A stretch of 64,000 nt of DNA, taken from positions 147,016 to 211,015 of the forward strand of contig DF239657.1 of the NCBI GenBank assembly GCA_000507305.1, written 5' to 3'. Source of the DNA: Breviolum minutum Mf 1.05b.01. Taxonomy: Eukaryota > Sar > Dinophyceae > Suessiales > Symbiodiniaceae. Below, piece after piece: positions 10,301-25,300 of the stretch. Position numbers and translations under genes: made by a program. Within the stretch, counting starts at the first letter, position 1. The number at the start of each line of letters is the position of its first letter. The notes under the pieces were generated by a model that was given only the letters and a program-made list of their open reading frames with translations, made no database searches and was not told the DNA's origin.

Positions 10301-13300
10301 GTTCCTCTAAACAAAAGGCCGGAACCCTGCTCCAAAATGGATACTTATAGGAACCTTTTCTCCCGCAGGCGGACATGTTCAGGTTGTTCAATGTTTATAA
10401 GGTGTTTTTTTTTAAAGGTGACACCTACCTTCTCCCGCACCACGAGTCCACTGATCCGCTGAAACTTTCAGCCCTTCTTTTTCAGACCGAGCAGCTGCTG
10501 CTCATCGTTGCGCAATTGTCGAGAATCCTGTGAAGGGCCTCAAATTGGGAGGATCTTGTAAAGGGTTGACCCAACACTACCCTCCTGAAAAACAAGATGG
10601 CACATATCCCCTCCTAAGTCACGGCACGTTTCGAGTCGATGATCAAATTCTCTTCCGGTTTGGTGGGATATCTTAGCTTCCTGGAGGGTATCCCAAAAGA
10701 AAAAGGTTATTTACTCGATAGATATTTGGTGACTCGCGTTTGTACATTTTGATTCGATAAATGCTCGTTGAAAAAATGAAAAAAGATAATCCTGCAGTTC
10801 ATGAACTACCCAATCCTTCCCAGAATCAAACAAATCATGACAAATCTACTGACTTTAGGGTTGGACCAATCAAGATTAGAAAAACAATATCATCACATCT
10901 TGAGATGTTCAGTGGCTCAAGATCTGCAAAAGCAAATCCTTAATGGAACTGTGGTAGTGTTGGATGACATCTTGCAGGGTCGTAGTTTGATTCCGTTTGG
11001 TTTACAGACGTTGATAGATCCCAGTATGGCATTTCAGTAGCCTCTTCCAAAGTCCTGATTAGTTTGGTAGATAGCTGGTTTGAGAAATGTCAGCTACAAT
11101 GAAGATGTTTGTGTATATGATGTTGCAATATGTATTTAACCATGCATTTGTATATATATATATATCTACATATAGGGATGTCACATATTTCATATGTTCA
11201 TTCTATCTTCCCTCTGCGTTTCCCACCTTTCATGTCTTTTCCGAATCAGGTATTGAGTCCCAGACTGTTGGGAAGCTCAGTTTCCAACTTGCAGATGGGG
11301 CCCAAGACTTGGCTGTTGATATGGTTTTGTAACCATGTGGCCTTGTTAAACTGCTAGATCTCTTTTTGTTAACGTTGAATTGAACAACTTGATATACTGC
11401 ATAAGGATCAGATTTCGAAAAAAAGGCTTGACTTTTTTGGAATTACCATTCATTTGACACATATGGGGAACAGATACGCAGATGTACAATCTTGTAGATG
11501 TAACATGTTCAACTCCAGGATTTCACAGGTTGACCATATCATTTAGTGGCCTTTTTGCAGATTTAATCCACGTTAAAGAAGTGGCTTGGATTCGGTCCGC
11601 CTTCTGGTGACATGAATCAACATGTTTTTTGGAAGGAAAAACCATGCAAACCAGAGAAACAAGAATGCATCTTAATGATTTTGTGATCAAGCAAAAAAAA
11701 TGTATGTTGGATAAAACTGAGGCTCTTCACCTTTTTTGAAAGAAAAAAGCATCATGGAGTTTGTGGTTTGTCCCTTCGCCATTTTCATTTGCCGCCATTC
11801 AGGGACAGTCAATACGGAAATTCCTCCGCGGCAGGCGTGGGAATCATGGATGCTCAAAAAACCCACCGTCTTCTCGTTGAACTGTTGAGTTTTTGGATGA
11901 GGTTCCAAACGCAAAATGAGCAGGGTATAGAAATTGGGACTACCAAAACCGCAAGAAGAAGAAGGCAACATCATAAGATGGTATATGTATATATATATAG
12001 ATATATTGTATTTTACAATCATCATGAGTATAAGGCCCTCTTCAATCTATTTTTTGAGGAACATTTGTCCCCATCATTTTTGGAGGAAAACGTCCCATGG
12101 TCGACATGTTTTTATGGACCGCTGTCAGACCTTTCAGCATCGTAACGATGATCTCGCTGCACTGAAACTCAGAGATTCGCATCATTTCGATTCGTTCCCC
12201 CAAGGGGTGAAAAGGTATGGTGATTCGTTGGTGAAGAGATCAAGGATTGAATTTGCGTGGGATTTGGTGGGTTTTTTTTTGTGTTTTTTGAATGATTTCT
12301 CACGCAAGAAAAAACCTCAATGTATAAATGTTAAAGTTGATTATTATTTGTAAGGGCCACAAAACCCTATGAATCTTCACTAGTATGATAAAAGTGACTG
12401 GAGTCTTCGGAAAAACATAGGGTAAAAACCAATGCCTACAATGGTCAGACCATTTAACCAAAGGAAGCAACCATGTCACCCTCAACCACTCCCTCAACTG
12501 CTTGAGGTGTTTCTGATGAATAATTTCCCCCTTTAGAGCCTGACAGTTCAGGCAAAAAAAAGAGCCTGAAATGATATGATTCACCCAGAAATATGTGCAA
12601 CTACTGTTGATGGGAAATCCGGCTAACCACCTGGGATGTATAGAATCCTGTAAATAATGGGATAAACTAGCTATCAACTGGTGCAGGATTTCTTCCATCA
12701 ACCGTATCAATTCATCCGCATTTACATTGCATTCTTTTGATGAGTGCTATAGGGTCAATGGCCAAAGAACAAGGGTATACATGCCAAGCACTACAGCAAT
12801 CACTAATCAATCCTCCTCAACATTCGCACATTCTTGCTTTAGATATGGTGAGATGGTTGAAAGCTAGTATATACACCCGCATCCCTTTCAGAGCAGTGAA
12901 ATTTACCCAGTACACAAAAATAATCTAAATGCATTGAATTGGGTGATATTTCCGATGTAGTTACTTGAGGATGGTTGCACCAGTTATACATTTCCACATC
13001 ACACATTTTGAAAGATTCAAACCTCCTCACCCAAACAGTTTGAACCGTTTTTTATTGTCAAAAAAAACACGAAATTGCCAGCTTTTTGTGATATATTTTT
13101 TGGGGGGGTGAATCTCAGAACCCCTTAGTTTCTTTGTTTCTTTGTTGTAGCTGCAAAAATCTTGTTGCCCTTTTTTTTTTCGGTTACCCGAACCCTGAAA
13201 CTAACAGCAAACGTCCCTGAAAATAGGCCGAAACCCCAAAAGGAAAATATAAGTAGTATTTTCAACTTCCAACCATCCGGCTTTTCAGGTGCGAAAATGT

Positions 13301-16300
13301 TGGTTTCAGGGAGTGTTCATGGAAACATCCTCAGTTCATCCGAGGTTTTTAGCTCTCTTCCTTGGAGAGATTTTTGTCGTGTGCCAGGCGAAGTGGGAGA
13401 CGACTCCAAGGGAATCCCATATAGGATTCATGGGACGAACGGTATATTTACCTATACATAAATGGTGATGTTTATAGTAAATGTATAATATACATAGATA
13501 TACCATACAGACCACACATTGTACATGGATCCTATGGGATTTTCATGTCTAATTTTGTGAATATTGATTCGTACATTTTACTAAGACACACTTATTATTT
13601 GAAGTATTACACATGTATATTTATTGGTAGTTTTTTCTTGATTATGTATCTATATTATGTACCATACATACACATATATAATGTATACATTGATGAATCA
13701 GGTTGACGCTTGAACATTGTCTATGATTGTTTTGTAGATTCCTTTTTCTGATTCAGCTGCTGCCATGGCTGCCGACACCAGGTCCCTTCGAACACCGAGC
13801 TGGACGTGGTGACCATCCACAGATGTATAGGTTGAAATGTTCGATTTGTTTAAAGCCAAAAAATGAATCCCTCCCTCCACCCCAAAAAACAGACACACAG
13901 GCCACTATATATAGCTAGATGGTGGTTTCACATATGTCTTATTGTCGCCCCTACCTGGGGAAATGATCCAATTTGACTCATATTTTTCGGATGGCTTGAA
14001 ACCACCACCCATGATAGTCACTAGGTAATTCCTTTTTGGAGTAATGTTGGATGGTGGTTTTTGTTGCTAAACAGTGGTGAGCCTTACAGCCAGAAGATGC
14101 GGGCTTTAGGATGGCTTTCCAGGTTGAAATCATCCCAGGACGGATCCATGGGACGAACGGTATATTTACTACATGAATGATGATGTTTATATGGTAAATG
14201 TAGATAGATTTACAATACATGGATCTTATGGGATATGTTCAGGGCACCTTCTTTTTTTAACGAGACTTCTCCAAAACTTGGAATGCCATCCGAGAAAAAA
14301 ACGACACATCACACAACATTACACGACCCTGCTAATAGGCATTCAAACGGACCCGCGGTGGTTTGTGCCTTTCGTTTGAAATGGAAATTTGGATCAATTT
14401 ATTCAAAGCACAAATCCAAGTTTCAGATGATTGGGAAACGCACGTTTTTTTAAAAGTTTTTTCAAGAAAACACAAAAGCAAATCCTAAAAAAAAGACTTC
14501 GCCGAGAGATTCGTGACTTTTCCGAATCCTTTTTGACGACGGTCCCAAAGCAAGCTTTTTTGGGCGTGTTTAAAGATATGTTCAACCTGAATCAGCTAAG
14601 GGGTCATTGACATATTGATATAGGCAGCTATTTTTGCAATGAAAACTATAGTGACAGCATCAACGGAGCCATCTATATGGTATGGTAGGACCAGCCAGGA
14701 TGCTAGACGGCTCATGCTTGGAATCCTCTCCGCAAAAAGACGTTGAATCCTGGGGAGGGGTGGCTCATGGCTCATCCCAAGTGATCTATCGTAACATTTG
14801 ATCCGACATCCAGGTACTTACCATCGTCTTTGTGATATTCCTTTTTGAATGGATTGGTCTTACCGTTCGGGCACTCAGGTTAGTTCAAAAGACATTTTTT
14901 GTGATATCACATTCGTCGAATGGTTGACTTTTCTAAAACTGTTTTTGGATCGTTAGAATTGTGACGCCTAAATGGAAGTAGGTCCACAAGAATTGTTTTC
15001 ACCTGTTTTTCTTTAGGTTGTTTCCTTGGTGTTCCGATGCTTAGCGAAAGGATGACGCATATTAGCAAATAAACATGATCAGGATACCTTCATTCTCCAG
15101 GTCACGGTCACGAAGAGCCATTTTACATTCTGGTAACCAGATAGAACGACTGTCGAGAATGCAGCAATATATCGCGATAACTGTATAACTATAGTGATAA
15201 TCACTAATAGTAGGTGTCAAAAAATTAGGGATTTGAATTTCTATTCTGGTGATATCAACGACCATTTCAAAGATAGCCATAGAATTAAGCAGTCGTAAGA
15301 AGCCCTTATAAACCAATACATGATAAGACACTTTTGTTAATTGCATCCTTTCATTCCCCATTTTTCTGGATAAACTTTTTTACTAAAAAAGAAATGATTT
15401 CAACCCGCCCGCCCCAAAAAAAAACGGAACCTTCCAATATATATATATATATGGGTTTCCTAAAATGGTGGGTTTCCCCAACAACCATTGGGTTTTCCTA
15501 CCAACAAATGATCATTTTGGGGTGTGTTTTGGGGGATCCAAGCCTGAAAAAATAAAAAAACAATTCCCGAGTTTACGGATGCGAGCTATCTCTTTGGCTT
15601 CTTTTTCTTCATGGACTTGGTGGGCACCGCCTCAATGGTGCTGGACAGTCGGGGGCCCATCCTCAGTTGTTGTTGGTAGTAGGGGTTGCAAAAACGGGTT
15701 TCCACCTTGGGGGGTTCAGGTGGTTTGTTTGTTTCATTAATGAAGTGTGGAGTGGAATGATATTACATGATATTACACAGGTCCGTAAAGAATAGGGGTT
15801 GATTCACCTACCCTGAGAGGTTGAACATCCGTAAAAGAACCCATGGGTTTTCGATACGTCTCATTGAAGAGCTGTGATCCTATGGATGTTTTTTCATGTT
15901 GGCGATGAGTGATTTCGTTACCGGTTTGGCTTGGTCGTTGTCACCCGGTATCAGCTTATCCAATTGGCGACACCTTTTTGTGAGAGTAGAACGATGGACG
16001 AATTTCATAGGTTTTACAAGGTTCTACCAACCATAAGAAGCCACCACACTTCACCACTTGGCTGAGTGTACGATAAAAAACTTCACACCAAACCAAAACA
16101 AATTGATTATGTTTCTGGTGAGTGAATTTCATCTTGACCTCACCTGTGACATTTCAAATCCCTACAATCTTTCCACCTCTTTTGAGAGATTGGATGGAAT
16201 GTCAGGGCAGTCTTGAGGTATACCCTAATACCGGTTTTGTTTCGGGCTAAAAAATCCTCCGGGAAAAAAATGCACCTTTACAAGATGTATGAAAAATCGA

Positions 16301-19300
16301 TCTAAATTTTAAGGATCAACTCCCATCTAGAACTGCCAATCACTGAACATTTGGGGGTTGGAATTTGATGAAGGGAATTCTCCAAACACGATATGATCCA
16401 TCACGTTTCGGTGATTTATGATAGAGACTTTTTTCCATGTTTTCCTCAGACATCTGAGGATTTTGCTAAACTTCCAGGTTGTTGTCATTTCTATACCCAT
16501 AGGATCATGTATGGTATATTTGCCTACATTTACCATAGATTTTAGCCAAATGTAGGTAAGTAAATATACCGATGGGTATAGAGTCGTTGTGTTTTTCAGT
16601 CGATGTCGCAACCAGCTGTGCTGTCACTGACATTTGTTTACTGGCAACGTCTCATGTTTCGTGCTAGAAGATTGGCACAATATGACTAACTGAAAGATAT
16701 GATCCGTATTTCTTTTTGGAGTGAAGCTATGGTTATCACTCTTTTCTTCAATGCAACCGCTGCTTTGAACACATTTTCTTGAATTGTTTGTTTGTTTGTT
16801 GGTCCTGTGTTTTTCCAGGGGAAAACAATTACCTGGATTCATTTCAGTGCAGGTAATTGAAAAAATCTGTCAGCAATATCATGTGGAATTTTTTCAGGCT
16901 ACCTCTCGCCCCTCTTCCACCGGCCCCCCCACAGGAAATAAGGGCCTTACTGTATATCTATATAGGGGACTTTTTTGAGGGGACTATCTTTTGTTATCTT
17001 GGCATTTGGGGGGTACCCCCCTGAACTTCCCCCCATGACAATATTCAACAAACACCTGGAACATTTCGTACGCCGCCAGTTACGTACATGCTCGGTCAAG
17101 ATGCAATGCAGATTGATCAGGCGTGGCCTTTGAAATGGGAAGAATGGACTCGTGGTGATCATCCCCGAAGTTGTCGACTAACACCACAAGATTTTGTAAG
17201 TAACTTTCAAATGATTTGAAAAACCATTGGTTTTTTCCCACACACAAAGTTTTAGCTTGATCAAATTTCCAACCACTTGGGTTGATATCATAAAATCTCA
17301 TCCTGGCGGTTTCTTGGCCGGAATCCTCATAGTTTTGGAGAACATCCTCCCGATGGCCCAGGCCGAAATTGGCTTGTAAGTCTTTCGCAAATACAAAAAG
17401 GTAATGTTTACACGTGCCAAACTATGAGTTCAAATTATATATTACCACAGGGCTTTTTTAAAGGTGGTTATTTCATCATTTTGTGGCCAATTTCCAAGGG
17501 ATTCCAGCTTGCTTGGCATTTCGGGCGCCGCCATCGTTCAACACCCCCCCAAAAAAAAACCTGTCCAACGGTGTCCATCCCTTTTTGGGGCCGAGATAAG
17601 GCAGAGATTTGTACAGAGCCAATGGGTGTTTCTACACACCAACTATATATTCAATAATGCCTGTGAATGAACTATCCCAAACCCTCCAAATTTTGGGTCC
17701 CTGAATCATTTTGGTCCAAAGAAGTTGCAAGGAGGGACGACCGACCCACGTCTCACCATTTTTTACCCAAAAGATGTCTCAAATTCCCAGGTCACTGAAG
17801 GAACAGGACAGGAAAACGTCCGGGATGCCTGGGCAGGTTGATATGAGAAGTTCAGATCCGTAAAAAGCCGCCTGAGTAACGTGAGGGAAGAATGTTTACC
17901 AGTTTTTATTTCAAGGGGAAATCCAGGTGGGTGGAATGATGTATATTTGCTTATTAGTTTGGTTTACTGTTAGATGTTTGACTGAAACTCATAGTACAAC
18001 CCCTGCTGCCAGTTACGAACAAAAATCTGTGCGCCTTGGTTGGCCCCCAAAGTGTGGAGAGGTTGCAAGGGATCTCAAGATCACTTCTGAATCATCTACA
18101 TGTGGTTGCAAAGCAAAAAATAAAAATTGGTCATAGGGAAGAACATCTTGAACTCATTCAGCAGTACAAAGGACAAATATTAGAACACATTTACCTTTTT
18201 GTCAACTTCAAGTGTGAAAAAATCTTTACAAACTTGTGTGAAGATAGACAGATTTATATACCTCCCCCCAAAAAAAAATTGGTAAATTCTTATCTACCAA
18301 ATCCCCAAGGTCATCGTGGTGCGCGCCGCACGTGCAGCGAAGCTGGGCGCTCGCGCTGGGCGCTTGAGTCGTGTTTGGGAAAGCTCAGTTGGATCCCGGG
18401 GGGGGGTGAACGGTTCATCCATGGGGGGCTATCAACAAATGTACATTTGGGGTAAACTAACAATTTGGGAAATGTATGGAACATTTTTGAAGATGTAGGA
18501 TCCATGTATTTCCCCGCATAAAATGGGGGGAATTTTGTCATTGCTATGTTAGGAAAAACCGGAGGATAGTGATGAAATGGATGGATCATTACCACTCCAC
18601 CAAACAAGGAAGATGAGGGCGCATCCCTACTTCCCTAGTAATCAGGGCATATATAGAGTCGTGCTGGACGAAAATTTCCGGTTAACCAAAAAAGCCCGCG
18701 GCTTGATCGCTGGAATCTCCCCACAAGATTTGTCCAGGAAGTTTTGGGGTTCATGATTTGAAGGATCCACAATGGTGGGACAAAATTGGATCATGGCGAT
18801 CAGAATTCGATCATTTTTTTTGGCTGGGGGCCGGGGGCCGGATTTTTTTTGTGCACATAACTCCCAGGTAGTCAACCCCAGTGATTCTCGATGAAACATG
18901 GCCCCCATGTTGAAACATTCTCCCATCCCATCATTTGTTAGGTATTTGATATCACCATCATTCATGGTTTTAGTGGTTTCTTTCGAACAAGACATCTAAA
19001 CATCCATAGATTTGAGATGTTTGTGCTGAAAAGCTGCTGTTTTATTTCAATAGAATGGTCCGAAAACTCTTGTTTCAACAATCCTCCCCAAACAAAAATA
19101 GTTTTATTCTGTTTCCGTTTCTTGCCATCCACCAAAAAATAGGACCATCATTTTCGGGTCTTCCTGAGATCTGCGCTGCTTGAGGCTGTGAAGTTGCTAA
19201 AGATGTTGCCAGGAATGTCAACCAAGGAAGATCAATCTAAGGTAAAGTCTGGAAACACAGAAAACTCTACCAGTTGTGGGAAATATTGGGAAACGGTTCG

Positions 19301-22300
19301 CTGTTTACGCTTAACCGGTTGGATTTCCCGTGGTTAACAAAAGGAAAGGATGTCTTTTTTTTGTTGATCATTTCATATTTGGGTTTGAGACATTGAGATT
19401 TATTTCTGGTGAAAATTAATGAGTATGTTTCTATTGGATTCTTCCAAATCATTGTGAGTTTCACCAGGGAGAATTGCCTACAGCAACCAGCCCAGTGAAA
19501 AACTCCGGAATCTCCAAACCTTGGTGGAAAATCCCACGTTTTTGCAACTTACAATCTTAAGAACTGTGATGGTCTGTGGCTATCTATGGCATTATATATG
19601 ATTATGTAATATATACATGATATAATGATAGAGTGTATGTACTGTACCATACAAACATACTCATTCAGCTAGCCTGAAGCTAGCAGTCCAGTTACCACAT
19701 CTAGCTACCCTCCAGTAATCATTTCATCCAGATGAATCCAATCCTAACGACAGATGTTTCATCATGTTCCTTGCCAATCAATATGTTCATTACAATTTCG
19801 TATGATGTTTCATTGCTATGTTGGATCACTAGAAGGGTATGGCCTATTTTTCAGAGCCTTTTCGTGAGGATCGGAGTGCATCTTGATCCCATCTCGATGA
19901 CGAGCATCCATTCGAATCTAAGGATTGCTCGCGTGATCTCCAATCAGCTCAATACGGTGCCGACCCGTTTCGAAACGGCAGCGGTGTTGATGGAGGGTGG
20001 TTGACCTGGTTGAGAGATCCGGAGGATCTTCCTGTGCCGAATGTTGCTGTTCCACAAGGGTTTCAGTCCCACAGGATCCTTGTATGGTATATCTACCTAC
20101 CTTTACCATAATAAACCAAATGAAGGTACATATACCATACATGGATCTTTGGGGAGTGGAAAATGGTATTTTTTCACGAAACTTCTCGCAAAGGTGTCAT
20201 TTTCTATTGAAATATGATTGTGGGAGAAAACTGAACCGAACTTGATGAAATGAATTTTTTTGGTGTAGCTTTGAAAATAGCCAGTAATGTGGTCTTGGCT
20301 ACCCTTGAGCTGAACATGTACTCGGTTGGCGATCTTCTGGCCAAACTCACAATTTTTGCACCCTGATTTTCAGGAAAAACGGACAAGAATATGAGAACCC
20401 TGTTGATGGTTTGCAAAGTTAGCCGTGGTTTGGATGGACCAAAAAGGGTGAATGGAAGGGGTCAAGAGTTTTTGTTCAAGTGAGTTGTGTGCAAAATAAT
20501 GGCTCATTGTTTTATGTTGTTTGAGGGCTCCAAAACGATCTCCTTTCCAAGATTCTGATTGGGTATAACCACTCTATAGCAGCACCCTATGATTTTGGAC
20601 CATGTCAGAATTCTAAAAACAAATCCCAAAAAATCTGAGATCTTTTTGGTAGAGATGTTGCCATTCAAGGAATTGTGGCATGACATCCAGCATAATTACA
20701 TCAAATCGTTTTTGGCTCAACTGGTCGGGTATACCGAGTATTATCGAATCTCCTTCAATCGAGGGGCGTTCGAACGGGGAACTTCTGAACCGAAGATTTT
20801 GATTTCCAGAAATTCGTTGCTTGACCTGCAACGAAATCCGAGCTTAGTCGGCTTAGTCAAGAAAGATCCACTTTTAATTTATCCCAAGTGATTGCAGTTG
20901 CCCAGCATTTTGGTTGACAATGACACCCAACGTTGAGAAATCACACCCAAAGCATCGCCCAAGTGATTTGGAAACTCGTCCTGGCCAGGTCCTTTCTACC
21001 CGTGTGGCTTTCCTGACCATTTGTGTTTCTTGGTGTGTTGAAAAAATGGCGCATTTGGACAAGTGCAATTGCAATGTTATTTAAAAAAAAAATACACCTG
21101 CAAATTACATGGTACAACTTAACCATGTTTTGGTTAAGCTTATAGCCACTTACTAAACGACGTCGTAGTTTTTTGCTTCAGTTCCGGACCACAACGGATC
21201 TCACGTCAACAGAAACCTCCAAGGTTGTGGTGGTCCTGCCTTTGTTTCAGATGCTTCAATACCCTGAGATGGACGATTCCATGGGTGCGCCAAAAGAAAC
21301 ACCAGCGGCTCGAGACGACCGAGGGGTTGGGGGATGTGATGGATGGACGAAAGTGCAACTGATGAAACAGGTGGAGTAAGATACTGGCTGGTTTCTTGGG
21401 GGAATGAATTCATACAGGAAATGGCAGCTTATATCCAGCTGCTATAGATACATGCATTTTGCCATTATTTTGCCATCTGGAGTGGAAAAAACATACATCC
21501 CACATGATGGTAGCAAAAAAACAAAACACCAAATCACAGATGTCAGTGACCTCCAAACAGATCCGTGTGTCACGTTGAATGGCGGTGATATTGCAACAAT
21601 CCAACTCAAAAGGACCAGGAGCAGTTGGTGGCTTTCAATTGAAAAAAGTCGAAGTCTAAGATTTCCGAATGTTTGGGTCATAGAATTTTTAGACGAGTAA
21701 ATGTTAAATGGCCCAAATATGCTAAAAACTAAGTTTCGTTTTGTGCAAGGTATTAAAGTTGAGGCTCTCAAAAAAGTTGACATGTTCATGGCATTCTGCA
21801 TTTTGATGTGGCTTTTGGTGTGATTTTTTTCATACCCAGCCCAGCTTTGAAACGATTTTGAAACGCTGCCACCCTGATTTCCAGGTACCTGGGCCGAATT
21901 ATTGGATCGCAATGCTGCACAGTACAAGACCGTGTCTTGGTGGCACAGGAGTCATCGGTACGACGATCCGATGTAGCTGTAAATAGGTTTGGACTTTTTG
22001 TGGTGTATTCTCTTGGGTGGAAACTATGATGATATTTATATATATATATAGATTTATGGACACTTGCTGTGAGTCATTCCAGAGATGGTAGATTCACAAG
22101 CATCACGGAAGACTTATTTGAGAAGATTGCAGCGGAGTGTTTGAATCTATGTTCAAAGACGAACGGTATGAGCAATGATGACCTTGGCAAAACCAATTTC
22201 GACGAAGGTAATGTCAAACCAGCTGGATATCAGCGGGGAACCATACCATTGCACGGATTTGATAGAAGCTTGTAGTAGGACATCTATATCTTTAGCTTCT

Positions 22301-25300
22301 GATCACCTAGTACCATCTTTCGCTCCTTCAACACCAGATGAGCATGATGAGAGCTTCATCAGATAATACCTTGTAGCCATCTTAGAATCTAACCGTTCCC
22401 TTTCAGTAAGCCAAAATGGCAATGTTTATCATAGTTTATCCTTTCATGGTGAAGCTTCCAAGCAATCACCATATTCGTTTAGCTGAGGGTGATGAGGAAT
22501 AGAGGTTCAGAAATTGAATCTCTTTTGTATAGACGCATTTGATGAAGTGTTGGGGAACTATCACACAGGCAGTTTCTTGAATTCTTTTGGATGTAACTTG
22601 ATTGATTTGATTTGTACATGCCTTCTTTGATTTTTTGATTTTTTTGTGGAATTTACCGAATTTTAATTGATCAATTGTTTTTCGATCGCCCCCTGAGCCA
22701 TTTGAAATTCCACACTCCAAAACAAAGTTGTGTCGTGCTCCTTGAAGTGGAAAAAAATGCTGTGCTGAAAATTCAGGCTGCTAACAGCACAGTCATGCTT
22801 GAGGCGCGGAGTATTGATGATGGACACCGCAGATCACAACCTTCAAAAGGATATTGAACCATGCACGGTTTTTTTGTTGCCATTTTTTTTCCAAAATATG
22901 TATCAAGAGGAATCAAGAGTCAAGAGTTTGGTTTTAAAGGGTTCATTGTGAATTTCCATAGATTTCAAGAATTTCAGGATGCATTGCTCTGTAGCCGTGG
23001 TATTTTTGTGAGTGTGATATAGTGTGATATTGTACTGGATACGTGCCCCCCCACGATGCCTGCCTACGTAGATCCTTTGGCGCCATTTTCTTGGTTGGCA
23101 ACCATTGGATTTCTGCAACAACCCGGCGTTCTATCTTGGGGATTCGTGTAGTTGTCCAATCTTCGTCAAGATTTGTGCATTTACAATTATGATCAATTAT
23201 GATTATGTTTTTTGATTATAGTATATTATATAATATATATGTATACATATACCATACACCTATGATTGTGTTTATGATTATTTCTATGATTATGCTTATT
23301 ATGGTATTATCTATATATGTACATCTATCATACACCTTAAGAAGTACCCTGAAAATGTATGATATATCGCATGGGTAGCTGGTTTTCTGAAGAATCAACC
23401 GCTCAGAGCTCCCCTCCACGGTTCGGTTGGCGACAAAAAACTCGTGTGAAGTCAATCTGTGTAGCCAGATACCTGCTGATAATGCTGGCTACTTGACTAC
23501 CTGATTGTGATCTTTACTATTTGGAAAACATAGAGTATCAAACTTGTTGTTAGCATCAAAGAAGATTTATCTAACACCGACAACCTTGTTCAAAGCAGAT
23601 AGGAAGATAAAACACCTTCGCTACCGTAGTGATGGGTTGGCGGGTTTTTTGAAAAAAAAGAATAGAGCCTCCAAATCCACCAAATTACCGGGTCCCGTAA
23701 TACATGAGGTAGCGGATATATCATCATACAAATTAGTTGTTTTTTTCGCTTGCTTGGTGATGTTTTGTACTTTCTACCATCGGATTCACCTTTTCATCCA
23801 CTATTTAGGATCCATTTAGGGAATATGTTGTAATTTGTGTCCAACCACCTTAAGCCAAATCAAAGTGATGCACAACGCACCCACAAAAACAACGAATCAA
23901 CTTGTTCAATGAAAAAATCTCTTCCGCCAGCAGCAAGCTTTGCTACAAACCGAGGCGGGCTGGGAGGCAAGAAATTTTCTAGGGAAGTCATGTGTCAAGT
24001 TGGCAACTCTTGTTTGGAGAATCAGGTGAAGATTTAGCTTTTTTAAAGTGCTGTTTATATATTATATAAAGTTAAGTAGTGAACGAACGAGGTTTTTTGT
24101 GCTTGCAGAATTTTTACATTCTACGTAGAATGTTTCATAAAGATTCAGAGGGATCCCATGTATTGTAGTATATTTACCTACATTTGGTTGATTCTTTTGG
24201 TAAATGTAGGTAAAATATACATCCGTCCCATGAATCCTATGGGGTTTACTTGAAATGAGGGGCTGCACTTTTTTCAGGGCCACTTTTTGGAGTGAACATG
24301 TCAGCTGATCCTTTGCCTCCTCAAGGTCGGCTATAGAGGATAACATCGTATCACGGGTTCCGTATCAGGGCTGGCTGGTCTCTGAGAATTTCATGGGAAT
24401 TGGTAGAAAATTCCAACAAGACAAAAAAACATTTTTGGAAATTCCTACCAAAAGCACAAAGTGATTTGTTTGGAAGACAGGCCTGATTCCTGGTACAATT
24501 AGAAAACACGCAGCATCGGCGAAAAGCCAAACATCTGACAAGGACACCTTGTCAGGTTGTGAGGTGTAGTCGATCTGCCAACTTGTAGGGAGTTGTCACC
24601 ATCTTTCGATACCTCAGGAGGGTGGAAGATACATGGCATAGAAAAACCCTTGAAGTTTGGGGTTGTAAATATACATGGCCCAATACATTGTACTTTTCAA
24701 ACTTTTTCAAGATCATGTATTATTTATATTTAATCTAGGTCGTAAATTTTCACAGGCATGTTTTTTTTCATTTCTTTTGCCCCCAAAATTTGGGGTCGGA
24801 CTTGATCCTTTTTTTGACGAGCATATGTTTTGAAATGGGTTTTCTTCAACCCAACCCAACCAACGTTTCGTTGTTTTCTTTTGGTGGTTTTCCCCTACCT
24901 GCAAGGTGGACCGGATGATGGAAGCTTATTCCACCTTCTCATATGGTGGGATGGCCCAGATGGCAATTGGCCTAACACAGCTTTTTGTTTGAGAGGATTA
25001 GGGTTAAACACATTAGGACTAGATATGTTATTAATTTTAGTTACAACTCCCTCCAAAACACCTCATGTTTTAAGAAATGACGATTAAATCCAAGATTGGA
25101 TCTTTTTTGTTCAATTGATCCCTTATTGTCAGGGTTCTTGTCCATGAGTTTCATATTGTTCAGCTTTTGACGCGAAATGGTCGTAAAGTGGTCAACACAA
25201 TGTGGGAATCCTTCAAATCGAAACTCCGACCAGAAAAAATGGACGGAATGACCCGGCATTTCTACTTTGAGCATATATCTAATTACTTATATTTACAGAC

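Noticed and set aside
25164-25244. Frame LLTRNGRKVVNTMWESFK after an AG
   Set aside because: No acceptable donor after it and no family or phase match; kept only as a note.
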